This document shows positions 1 to 11,670 of a stretch of DNA of 64,000 bases, piece after piece (within the stretch, counting starts at the first letter, position 1; each line of letters begins with the position of its first letter). Both the position numbers and the translations under genes were made by a program. The notes beneath the pieces were generated by a model. It saw only the letters and a program-made list of their open reading frames with translations, had not been told where the DNA came from and searched no databases. The stretch is taken from positions 22,557,062-22,621,061 of the forward strand of contig NC_040011.1 in assembly GCF_000972845.2 (NCBI RefSeq). The letters run 5' to 3'. The DNA is from Larimichthys crocea. Its lineage: Eukaryota > Chordata > Actinopteri > Sciaenidae.

Positions 1-2914
1 GATGAAAATGCAAACTGTGCACCAATCACACGGTGGGCTGTGACACGCTCATTCATATATGTGCAATAGTAAAACCCGCCCTTCCCCCGTTATACCGCGC
101 ACATACCCCGACACGCACTTCCACTCTACAAGGAGGTCTTACAAGGCTTCACATTTAACTCTCTCTTATTATCATGAAGATGGGCCTTTTAAAAGTACCA
201 TCCATCTTAATTAACAAGCCATTTGTATGCACTCCAGACCCCAAGACAAAATAGCATGGGAAGAAATCCTTTGGCCAAAGACGTATTCTGTGACTCTAAG
301 ACATCATTAGCGGATTAAAAAAAAAAACTTCAATGGCCTTCCCATGTTGCCTGCACATTTCTTTATCTCCGACTCTTCATGGTAATTCCCTGCTCCATCC
401 ATTCCATTTTACAGATGTGATCCAAAACTTTCTCCGTGGAGCTTCCCATTCCTTTAGAGTTCCACATAATTTGAGGCACTCTCTTCATGATTTACAGCGT
501 GGCCTTAACATCAATACCTCACTGTCTGCAAAGCAAAAGCGACTGATGTATAGTATGCCATTCGGTGACTACTGAAATGAGTGAATATAATTTCTGCCTT
601 CGGACGTCAAGCACGAGCAAACAAATGTCAGCCTCAATTTGATCTGTTTTCTCTCACCAGTCCCATGACTAAACTGCTCGCAATAAGAAGAGCTGCTGAA
701 AGATGACTTTTAAGTGGCTAAGTTTTGGCAGATTTCTGGCTTTTCAAAATGGTCACTTCACTGTGTGATGTATAACTGTATGGGGGTCTTCCCATAGGGC
801 TTGTGTCTGCAAAGAAAAAAGGAAATGTTTCAAAAACAGCCTTATGAGTAATTTGCCTTCACAGCCATCGCTTTTTTTTCTTTTTTTTCTTTTTGTCTGG
901 TGGCACGCTTGAACGCTGCTGAATAGCCAAGAGACAATTCGTCTCAATTCCCCATTCAGGAAACCTACAGAGACTATTAATTGTCAACTCATAAAGGCTC
1001 CATAGACGCCCCATGAGAGAGGAAACAGCTCATATTCTAAGACTTTTTTTTCTTCTCACTCTCCTCCTCCCTTCTCTCCGTCTCTACTATCATCCATAAC
1101 ACCTTTAGGTTTCTCCAGGGTTTAGGGTCAGCGCGCGAGGTCAGAAGGTGATGATTTATTCCTCGGAGCAGTTGCATTGTGGGAGCCCTTAGTTACTCTG
1201 GGGTCAAAACCTCAGTTTACCACAAGGGTGTCATTTGTTAGGTGACCTTTCCTGCCGCTCTGACATGTATTTTGTGGATCAGGAGAAGAAAAGAAGAAGA
1301 GTGGGCAACTTCTGTACTTCATTTCTATCACTTCTTGTTTAAATAAATCCTCCAGACTTTTACCAATAAAAAAAAAAGAGACAGACCGCCCAGACAAGAC
1401 TTGTGGGCATTTGGGAATTTGACAAAAAGAAATACTCAGACAACAAAAGAGCAATGCTGTCCTTTTCTCCTGACTTGGGAAGTGAAACCAGCAATCAGCA
1501 AACTCAAACAAAGGGCTCCTTAAAACAGTGAACACCAAAGTCCGACAAAGTTGGTGTTTACTAGCCAGGAAATTGTTTAGTCTAGAAGCAATAGCAACAA
1601 CAAAAAAATCAAAAGTCATTATCAATATCTGTGGCAAACAATCTAGGGGTAGAACATAGGCGGTTTAACCCAAACTGACTCCACACCCAAGCAAACACAC
1701 AAACAGAGCCTAACAAGTGACATTTTAATTCAACATTTACACAACATTTTAAACAATGCGTCCAGGCAAAGGTGCATGTTCAGAACGAAAATCTTTATGA
1801 GATATGTTTAGACTGAACAGTTTCAGATAACACACAGCCAAAGGGACAAGATCTTATCCTAAGCATGTACAATGGTATACAGTCAGATGTGCTTGTATTT
1901 TCCCCTTAGTGTTTCTGACAGTTTGAACAGGACATCAACTTTGAGATCTCATAACGAAAACAATATTTACCCACAAACAGTCAGTTCCACTTTCATGACT
2001 TTTTGTGGATTCAGGAAAAACATCCGTATGACCACAAACCCTGCCAGTATCACTACCATACGATCGGTCCAGAACGCTAGTCAAAAAATCAAAACATTGG
2101 TTTGACGGTTGTACGTCATCCACGGCGGGAGGGAGGGGAAAAAAAAAAGCTTTTAATTTCTAAGCTGGAGGACGTCTGGCCGCTGTCAGTCAGTGCAGAG
2201 AAGAAGATTTAAGAAGGCCTTTGCCGGGGTAAAAGGGCTTACAGTGTCACATATGATCTAGTCACCGACAGGAACAGTCACCACCTCCACCTCCACTGTC
2301 CGACAACCCCCACCACCGCCACATGCATGGACGAAACCAACCACTTGGCACGGCGGAGCAGAGACAGGGAGAAAGGGGGTGAGAGAGTGGAAAAGAGGAA
2401 TGAGGGCAGCAATTGAGAGACCAGAAAAAGACAAGTGAAGCCCTAAAGTCAATTGAGCCTCTTGTCTCTCCTCTCTACTCCTTTTCTTTTGTTACCCCCC
2501 CCTCCTCTTACCCACCCCAGCCCTTTCTGTTGTGAACCCCCGCCCCCCTCCACACTTTTTCCCTCTCTCAGCTGTCTGGCTGGTTTTGTTCTACAGTGTC
2601 CCAAAGTGTAGACTGGTATGTAGGCCTTATACAGGCCTTTAACTAAATATCAGATATCAATGTTCCAAGGCTGATATGATCTCAACTATATAAAGTATTT
2701 AACATGTTTGTGTAAAAATTAAATCGACTCTCCTCAAACTCAGTGTTACCGACACTGTTAAAATATCTGTTAACTCACAAAAAATTTACAGATACAGTTT
2801 AAAGATTCCATGAACTGTCTGGAAACCTCCTTAAAAAATCTTTACAGGTGACTTAATGAAGACCCTACAGTCAGGCCAGTCACTCTATAAAGCTGTAGTA
2901 ATGGTAAGGTCGCA
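1..2914. other. Intronic DNA, no gene seen
   Basis: AT-rich unique-looking sequence with short homopolymer runs (T-rich near 871-892, A-rich near 1370) and a pyrimidine-rich, C-run-containing patch at about 2460-2570. A CCACCT-rich stretch lies at about 2280-2320. The open frames are short and show no recognisable domain. Confidence 0.6.
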
Positions 2915-3241
2915 ATGACAATGCATGCATTGCAAAGTACAGCTGACGCTAATAGGAAAGCCATTAGTTTTGCAGGCATTTGGGTATAAACAGCATGATG
3001 ATGGTGCTAGAACCAAATTTAATGGCAATCTATCTAATAGTTATCGAGATTTTTGACTTGCCAACAAAAATCATGTTCACCAAAGGCAGACCAAATTTAA
3101 AAGGATTTATTCATCTGAATGCCTGAACCAAATATCTTGGCAAGCCATCAAATAGTTTGTTGAGATATTTCAGATTTCAGTCTTAACCAAAGTACTTGAC
3201 TGACTGACCCAAACACCAACAATGTCATCCCTACAGCCACA
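2915..3241. repeat. Degraded dispersed repeat of spiny-rayed fish type, copy 1
   Basis: Recognised from phrases common in a widespread percomorph interspersed repeat: AAAGTACAGCTGACGCTAAT, CATTAGTTTTGCAGGCATTTGG, GATGATGGTGCTAG, AATGGCAATCTATCTAATAG, TTGTTGAGATATTTCA and the terminal ACCAAAGTACTTGACTGACTGACC. The internal AATGGCAATC/GGCAAGCCATC plus GAGATATTT module occurs twice, as in the family. The superfamily is unknown to me; it does not code here. A reverse-oriented relative is at 46490-46800. Confidence 0.6.
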
Positions 3242-3839
3242 ACCAATCAATAAAATCAATCAAAGCCACAGTTTTTTTTTTCATTAGATTAATCCTTTAT
3301 TGTATTACTTCCCTCCTGCCCATCATGTTTAAACACAAACTGCATCACATCAAGGAAGTTATAGTATTTCATGGGACAGCTAGAGTTCCACAATGGTCTA
3401 GAGGCAGTTTGAGATGCTTCACAAAAATTCTTGAGGAATCCCTAAATAGAGCATTATAATGACAGACTGCAGCAGTATCATCAGCAATATCAGCCTACAA
3501 TATGCACTGTCAGTCAAACTCACGGCCTTCTCCGATCCACATGCACATCCCTCTAGTCTCTCCCTTAATTCCTGTTTCTATTTTTCTACTGCAACCCAGA
3601 GCTCCTCTTTCATTTGAGATTCCTCTGACATGTAGCTCAGATTTCAAGTACATCCAGCTCCGGGCCACAACTGTTTATCTCTACCTGTTTAAACAATAGC
3701 TCAAGAAAAATAATGAAATACTTCTAGCAAAATAAATGCTACCGCATGCCTCCAATCTGTGAATTTTAGCACACCAGACTGTCACACAGCGAGAGGTTTA
3801 TTTTCCATTACGGTGATATAATTTCCATCTGACATGAAG
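3242..3839. other. Intronic DNA, no gene seen
   Basis: AT-rich, with a T run at about 3271-3280. No coding or RNA gene signal that I can support. Confidence 0.5.
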
Positions 3840-4160
3840 CTTGGTTCGTCAGTGGACCATTTCATTCTCGGCTCTCTTCACAGGGAAGGGTTTTGCTGCG
3901 CAGACATTCAAGTAGCCTGCTTCACATTCATACAGTTACCCAAATTCACACCTGGGAGCTGTTCAGTGGAAGCACAGCCATCTACTGTTGGCAACGAGAA
4001 GCTTTTCTTGAGCAGTTGTGGCTTGAATGAGTGGCTAAGTGCCTTTCTCAAGGGCACCTAAATGTTATTTATTGAGGTGTTTCTCATTCAAGTTGTTTGC
4101 CCCATGTTTTCCCAGCCCAAGAGATTCAAACTGTGGACTTTCTTGTTGCTCAAGCTGCTG
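3840..4160. repeat. Degraded dispersed repeat with the 'GTGCCTTTCTCAAGGGCACC' module
   Basis: The stretch AATTCACACCTGGGAGCTG, then CAACGAGAAGCTTTTCTTGAGCAG, AAGTGCCTTTCTCAAGGGCA, TTTTCCCAGCCC and a GAGATTCAAACTGTGGACTTTC-like end matches from memory a dispersed teleost repeat whose copies read 'gtgccttgctcaagggcac ... gggattcgaacc ... gaccttc'. It is strongly diverged and non-coding. The class (SINE-like or other) is uncertain. Confidence 0.45.
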
Positions 4161-7100
4161 TAGTTGTACAAGCATTTTATTTTTTTTATTTTTTGAACTC
4201 AGAGCTGATCTAAAATAATTAAAACGTGTGAAACTAGTAATAAATAAGCCTGTAATGTTTTATTTCTTGCCTCCGCATGGCATATTTTATGTTATTTTCA
4301 TAGCAAATTAACTAAAACTGTGTAGCTAAAGAACCACAGTTCTCCAAAGGCAAGTCGCTAACTGGGAAGTTGTATATGTAGCAGTCTAGTTAGGAAGTAT
4401 CTGAAAGTGTGAAATGTTATACCATGGGGTTTGGGATTTTTGAATGAAACCAGGCTAACTACCATCTTTACCTTAACCTAGCACTGGCCTAGTTTGAAAC
4501 CGTGATTACGTTAGCTAAACTAGCTAGAGGGAGCTAGCCGTCCTTACTTCACTTTGCCTTTTCAAAGGGCTTTAGTCTCACATTACTTATCCGATATAAA
4601 ATGGCTCTTTGTTTGTGTTCATAAAGCTTTGAAGCAAGGAAAAAAATAAGTTTCTGAGGAATGTTTTCATAGTTAAGACTCCTAACTGCCTTTCAGAGCG
4701 AGTCTTTCTAACCCTTTAGCTACTGCCTCTCTGCATGTCTCCACATTGTCTAGGAATGCCTTTGCATAGCACAGTAGCCCTAAGTCTTAGTAGGCCAAAA
4801 AAATCTCTTCGGACCAGATGGTTTGGCTGGACAGTGGAGGCTGTCCACAGAGGAAACACCAGAATTGGATCTTTTTCAGTTACGAGCCAAATGCAGCACC
4901 CTGTAATACTATGATTCAAACTCATTGGGCTGTGTGATGTTTAATTGAACCACAAGCTGTTAATCCAAGGAAAGAAAATCAACTAATCCAGATTAAGGTC
5001 AGCCAGACGGGGAATGGAATTGTCAAAAGCACTCCCTAGCATGCTGGGTAGCTTTTAAAGATCAGGCTCATTACTAGAAAGCCAAACATGCTCACGTGAA
5101 ACAAACACCAAATGGACCGGAGGTTTTTTTTGTGGCAGCGTGAGAAGATTTTGACATAATCTCACATGAATGACACAACAATTTGTTTGTTTTTGGCTAA
5201 ATTAAGGATCTAAATCAAGAAAAGATCAGTGTCAGAAATGTGTGAATGGACTGATTTATGAATGGAAACAGGAGAGTTGTTAGGTGCGAGGTAAGCAGAC
5301 AGTAGGTTATTTGATCGCAGATGTTGGCATAAGTTTCATTGTTAAAACACTAATTCACTCTCTTATCTTTTGTAAATAGGCAAACACACTTTCTCACTCA
5401 GTACTTTCTCTTACAAACACACAGATCCAGACATTATTGGCATTTATCCATCTCTCTTTCACCACCACTCTTATCTTCTCTCTCTAAGGGAATGACCAAC
5501 AACATATCTTTAAGAATTCAGCGTTGACGGGCAAAATTCGTAAATAGTTCTCCGTTGCTCTGGTGACAATCCCGTTCTCAGAGAAAATCAAAGATTATGT
5601 CACGTCTGTTCATGACATCAATGCAACAGCGGGACATTTGGTCGGGTTCACACTTTGTTCACTGAATAAAGTGTGAGAAAGTATAAATAGTGAATGCATT
5701 AATACAGCCATTCTTAGGCACTTAAAGGAGAAAAATCGGCTTCAAACAATAAATAAAATCCACAAAATGGGATGAAGGTCTAAATTAATAATCAGTAACA
5801 CTTCAATCACCCTATTTAATGGTCCCAGCCTCCAATCCCTGGATTAGTATTTTCATTTCAATGATGATGGACAGTCAAACTGAGCCACTGGAAGTGGGCT
5901 ATTTTTCACATATAATTAAAAATACACCGCCTTTACTCGTGTAATACCAATTAAATCAATGTGTTAATTTTTCTGGTCTTTTTTAGAGACTTTGCACTGC
6001 TTCGGGTACTGTTGATGTTGATGTAAAAACAAATATTCAAATATACAAATAAACTTAATTTTAGCATGAAAGTTGATTCTTGAGCTTTGAAATAATAGTT
6101 TGACACAACAATCCCAACCCAATGTCCTGAAATCTTTAACTGTAATACATGCTTTTTATCAATACATAGAATTGCCTTAGCAGTCATACACTCGTGTTAT
6201 TGTTCATGTTATTAATGAATAAACCTACTGATTTACTGTGGTCCATTTTAGTTCAGTAATTCAGTAAGGGGGTATCATGCACCAGGTTTATGAATGTCCC
6301 GTGGCACTCTGAGGTGCTTTGGATTAATCCTTGAAAACTAACAAATGACATCAAGTGCTGGACTTTAATTCTTTTGCTCGTTGGTCCTCTCTGGTATGCA
6401 GTAATAGCCACAGAATGTAAACTATGTGGCGGTAAACCTACATGAATACAAAGGGATCATATGTTTGCAAGTCATTAAACATAAAACTTTTTGGTGCTTT
6501 GTGCATGTGCATGCAAAATTTCACTACAAGCTACAGCTGTTTGCAAAAGAATTTATTTAGCTGAGACATCTCTACATGTCTTCACATCTCTCTCAGGTAA
6601 TAATTTTAAGACTTTAAGGCATGTCAACAGATGTGACTACTGCTTGATAATTTACGGTTGAAGACGGTCAAGCGGTGTTCCAGAGGCAGGCATGGATAAT
6701 GCATAACGCACTCAAGTGATTTCAGGTGGGCTGGACACTAACATTTATCCACAGTGTCTCCGTTTTTCTTGGGTCAGCAGTGAAAAGAAGAGGGGGGGGC
6801 GACGACGACCAAATTTTGACTGAGCAGCTGTGTTTGGGGAAGGAAACTATTTATCAAAAACAGGGAGTGATATATGCTAGCCTCTCTGCGTTAACGTCAT
6901 CTCTGTGTGTGTCGTCTCATCTGTGAACCGCTCTCATCTGCAACTGTTCTCAGAGATCCATCACAGACTCAAAAAAAGATACGCAGCCCTGAGAGGCCTC
7001 CGCAATTAATGCATCAGCAGCTGGGGAGACCATTAGCCACTCATGGGTGTCTGCTTCATCTCTTTTGTTTAAAAAAGTCCGAACAGCACGGGCAAATACG

Positions 7101-10100
7101 GGGACACTAATGAATGGTGTCTGTCATTGTGAGCGCGGACGCCTGGGTGGGACCCGGGGAAAGTTTTTAAGGGCACGATGTGAATTTTGGGTTAAAAATG
7201 TCAGGGAAGGGGGCTGAGGTAACGTCAAACAAACTGCGGAAAGCAGTTTGGAAAATCTTATTAAGATGTGTAATTTTTGCAGATGTTCATTATACTTTGG
7301 CCACGGTTAAGAAAATAAGTGGTATTACAGTTTTGCCATTTGTCTTTGGAGAATAGAACATTGGCTGAAGCCTTCACTATGAGCTATTTGAGGCCACTGT
7401 AACGTATGCAAGGCAATCAGACCCAAATGTGAACGTAATGCTGGCCTGATGAATACTGTGTACTTTGTGCGCTTTCAGGCTCGCTTCGGCAACTTTAAAT
7501 CACTCGGTTAAATCACTGAATGGGTTAGTGTGTGTGTGGCCGATTACTACATTTCTGAGCCCAATTATCTGCATCGAAAACCAAATTCCCATCACTGACA
7601 TTAATTCAAATCTTCGCAGACTGCAGGTAGGATCCGAGGCAGTGAATATGGTGAAATAGTGAGAGTGTGGGAGTCTGAGAACTGTCCACCTTATCTTAAA
7701 GAATTAAGATAACCCAGAAGTGAATCACTCAACATGGTCTAAACCTAATCTAAGCCCCAGCTGACGTATTCTGCATTATCTCACCTACACTCACACACAC
7801 AGGCGTACTCACACACGTATAAAAACAAACACAGATTACAGATGCCATTTATTCTCTATAAGTCAAACTGAGGGCAGAGTAAAGTGTACGCACAGATGAT
7901 AAAAACCTTTACCCCAAATACCCTGAATGTGGTTAAGTCTGCTTTTATGAGATACTGACAGAGATGAGATACAGTGTGTTTGCACCAAGCTGCCATGGCG
8001 TCCAAGAGAGTGACAGTGATCATTTTTTTTTCCTTTTTCTTGGGCAGAGTTCAACAAAGGTTGTAAATGTAATCCATCCAAAAAGGAGTGCAGTCCTCTT
8101 TGCAGCAGACTCCCCTCGATGTTGTTATTGGCAAAAGCCCTGGTGCTGGCAATTGAAAAGAGTGATGCTATTTTCTGTTAATCACTCTCCTCTTTCTGTC
8201 TTTTTTTTTTTCTTTTTGTTTGGTCTCGTTTCTCATCTATTCTTGAAATGTTATACAGTAAATATGTTGATTCTTTGGTCAATTGTGGGCTAGAAATCGA
8301 AGCCCTGTAATCAGTTTTCCAAACCTCTCTCCGCCTTCGCTCGGCCTGGCTGTTTATTTCTATCTTGATGACATTGTCCAAAGTTGGTTCATGCTTAAGT
8401 ATGAAACATCAGTACTTTCAAATCCACTCTGCTGTATTATGGTTAAAAAACTATGTCAGAATAAGCCTGTGTTTTGTAAGGATTAAGTACAAAGCAGCAT
8501 AAATTCAGAGTATAAAAATTAACTTTCTCTCCCAGCATGATCAAGATATGTGGTTGTCAAATGTAAGGGTACTACATCATTTTCCACACATTCCACATGT
8601 GTAACACAAGTGTATTTATGTTGCGCAGCACACTGCCCATAGCCTATGACATGAAAACGAATGGGATAATTAAACCACTATTGACACTAATTAAACGTTC
8701 TCCAGCATCCAGATTTAGAAGATAAACAGAGCAGAGCCAGATTTAGTTCAAACTGTAATCGACTGTGGCCATCATGTCTGTAAATCAGCTTTACAACCAC
8801 TATATTTACAACCTAACCAATGCTACTCACCACTTAAAGCTATAAGCAATATAAGACATGCTATACGTGTGATTAACAGCAGAGAATAAAAAGGTTTAAT
8901 GCTGCAATGCCACACTTCACTTAATAAGCAAATATTATTTGAAATTCACGGCAAGTCTGGAGACAACAGCTGGCTGATTTATCAAGCAGACCAAAGTTTA
9001 TATTAGACAAAATAACCTACCAACTCATCCGTTTACTGTGATGTCAAGAGTCATTGAGTCAGAGTAAATGTGACAGTTATCAAATGCCGTCTTTCTCCAT
9101 TTTAGTACGAGATGCTTCAAAGGAGGAAAAGCTTTTAGCAGACCACTTTTACAAATTACTTGGACGAAGCCTACGTGGAAAAAAATATGCTTCTGACTCA
9201 AGTAAGGAAGATCTGAGATGGCACCAAGAGTTTCCAAGTCAAACTTTACAGTACTTCTGCAATAGGAATAAAGAACACGTAGCACAGAAGAAAAAAAAAG
9301 ATCCTGACAAAGAGCAGCTGGGGCTGAACCTCTACTAAATAAACCACTAACGCTGCAACAGTCCAGAGCACAGATATGTTTTCTCTCTGTTTTATTGTCT
9401 TGAGTATCAAGAATTTGAGTAAACCGACTCCTTCCAGTGCTTTTCCTTATTTGGCCTTTGCTTCTAAATTAGGAAAAAGCTGAACAAACAAGCAATCCCT
9501 GAGTCACAATGTGATCGAAACAATACCCAGTAGCACTGCTTAGTGTCAAATCACTTGAGGCCAAATCTGACCGAGGCGACACAAGGCTGAAGGAGGTCGT
9601 AAAGTTAGGTCAGCAGAAGAAGGGAAGGAACGAAATACAAGGGTGGGGATTGTTGGAATTCTCACAGCGCTGCCAGCACGGCTTCCTGTTATTTGTTTTG
9701 TAGTAAATGCTGACTCTCAGGGGGATATGACTGACCGTACTGCTGGACACAAGTCGCCGTCTGTCCTCTGACCGCTGTTATCTGCATGGCTTGGTGTGTG
9801 AGTGTGTATGGCCGCTCTGGTATGAATGCAAGTGTGTATGTGTTGTTTGTTCTCCACGTGTCTGCATTTATTTTATGTTTCTGAGTTGTGTTTGTTTGTG
9901 TTGTTTTTCACAGATCAGGTTGACTTTAAGACAGTCAACGGAAACTGAATTTGAAGTGATTTATCATGTTATTGGATGACTTCTAGATTCCAGTTTGTAT
10001 ACACAGACGCTGAAGAGGTTCATGAGGGCGCTGCTGCAAAACGTATGTAAGTCTAACTAAGGTGCAATATGAACACAGACTGGATGGAAGTCTGTACTGG

Positions 10101-11329
10101 ACTCGAGTACTGGACTCGAGTGGAAACCTGGATTTGTACTAAGAGCGAATGTGATAAAACTTGTGTTTTTCTGGATAGTTGATAGGCTTCAACTTAGCAT
10201 GACAGACATCAAGACTGTAGCTTTTGTTGCCCTTTAGACCAATTTTGGAATGGATTGACAATCATCTGATGCCAATTTATCCTCCAACGAGGGGCTTTGA
10301 GTGTAGCCGGCAGATATCCAGAAACAGAAAACAGATTTGGCCTCTGCCCTCCGATTAGCAACCTGATGCGTAAGAATTATGAGAAAGACGCATTTCGGCT
10401 AATGTCTATAAAGATATACATTTTTACGAAGTTAATGAAAAGCTAAATTGTTATTGCATATTGGTTCCACAGTTGCATTTTGGCCAATGTGTTCCACCTC
10501 TTCTGTTTACCTGCATGCAACCAAAGCCTGCTCAGACATGATTGGTCAGTACTACTCGGCCTACTGAAAATCACACGTGCAGATATCAGTTTATAGAGAT
10601 GATGCTTCAGAGTAACTAAATGTAAATCCGTCTTGATCCTTGCTTTTTTGAAACACATCCAAAACTTTAAACCACACCTACATGGTGAACTGTTTAGGCC
10701 GATGTACTAACACAAAAAAAAAGTGGTTTAGGTCAACTGTGGTTACATACCGCATGAGGTTTCTTTTTCTCTCTGAAGTATTAATGTATGATAACAGGAT
10801 TGCTTTATTTGATGGCAATCATCTGAAGTTCAATTTCCCCTCATTTTATTTTCTGTCACACAGATGGCACAGTTGGAGACATAAGAGCATGTTTCCTTCC
10901 CTTCAAAAGAAACCATTTACTGGCTTTATTCTTCTATAAAAACAAAAACAACTCCCGCAGAGAAAAATATCCGATCAGAGTAAACATGGCTTCATGGCAC
11001 TTTCTCAATTACAGCTCTGTAAGAGTGCTTTCAGAAAACATTTGTATTCTAGAATGTGAAAAAAAGTGGGGAAAAAAAATGCAGAATAACTGGTAATATG
11101 TAAACAAGACAAGCAAACAGGTTTAAATGAAACTGACGCAGATTCATATGCGTGTGTTTGTGGCTGCATGAGTCAGCATATCAATATGTTTACCACTAAG
11201 TAATATGACTCAACTGACTCAACACCGTAAAAACATAAGAGTCATACAAATCTCCTGCTCTCCTCCATCGAAAGCTAATGGGCCGGGACCTTTCCTCGCC
11301 TCATTATCTGGTTCTGCTCCTTCTCAGCA
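4161..11329. other. Intronic DNA, no gene seen
   Basis: Mostly AT-rich and unique-looking. It holds T-rich runs (8201-8219), a CA-rich patch (7787-7815), a TG-rich patch (9790-9900) and a 13-bp unit duplicated exactly in tandem at 10094-10119 (GTACTGGACTCGA twice). Around 6945-7165 a less AT-rich, motif-dense stretch may be a conserved non-coding element. No ORF here shows a known domain. Confidence 0.5.
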
Positions 11330-11670
11330 AAATAAGAGAGAAAGGGGGGAAAAAGAATTTTAAATAGAGAAAAGACAACTCCCTCTTTGTCTTTTCTCTA
11401 TTTAAAATAAAAGAGACAGGGACACAGAAGGAAAAATAAGGAGAGATCGCATAGGAAAAAGTTAGAAAGAGATGGGGAAGGACATGAGAAGGACGGAGCG
11501 ATATAAGTCGAAAGAGAAAGAGTGAGAGAAGACAAGCTGAGAAGAGAAAAACAACAAAATAGAAAAAGAGATAACATAAAGAGGTAAAGAAGTGTGACAA
11601 ATAAAAAGAAAATGTCAAAAGACGGGCGAGAAAAGACGAGAAAAAAACAAAACGAGGACAAAGCGCTGCA
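11330..11670. repeat. Purine-rich low-complexity tract
   Basis: The plus strand is almost entirely A and G over about 340 bases (GAGAGAAAGGGG-type sequence), interrupted by the pyrimidine arm of a perfect hairpin at 11357-11408. The long open frames on the minus strand here, rich in Phe, Leu and Ser, result from this composition and not from coding. Confidence 0.75.
11357..11408. repeat. Perfect 22-bp inverted repeat, 8-base loop
   Basis: Left arm 11357-11378 and right arm 11387-11408 are exact reverse complements over 22 bases, separated by CTCCCTCT. RNA from either strand would fold into a perfect 22-bp stem. It lies in fat4 intron 1 within a purine-rich tract. I see no flanking target-site duplication and do not recognise a known small RNA. 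Confidence 0.85.

Noticed and set aside
4090..4150. A GAGATTCAAACTG stretch resembling a tRNA B box
   Set aside because: No matching A box or cloverleaf could be drawn; it fits better as part of a diverged dispersed repeat.
11304..11661. Long Phe/Leu/Ser-rich minus-strand frames resembling membrane proteins
   Set aside because: They are products of a purine-rich low-complexity tract; hydrophobicity follows from TTT/CTT/TCT codons.
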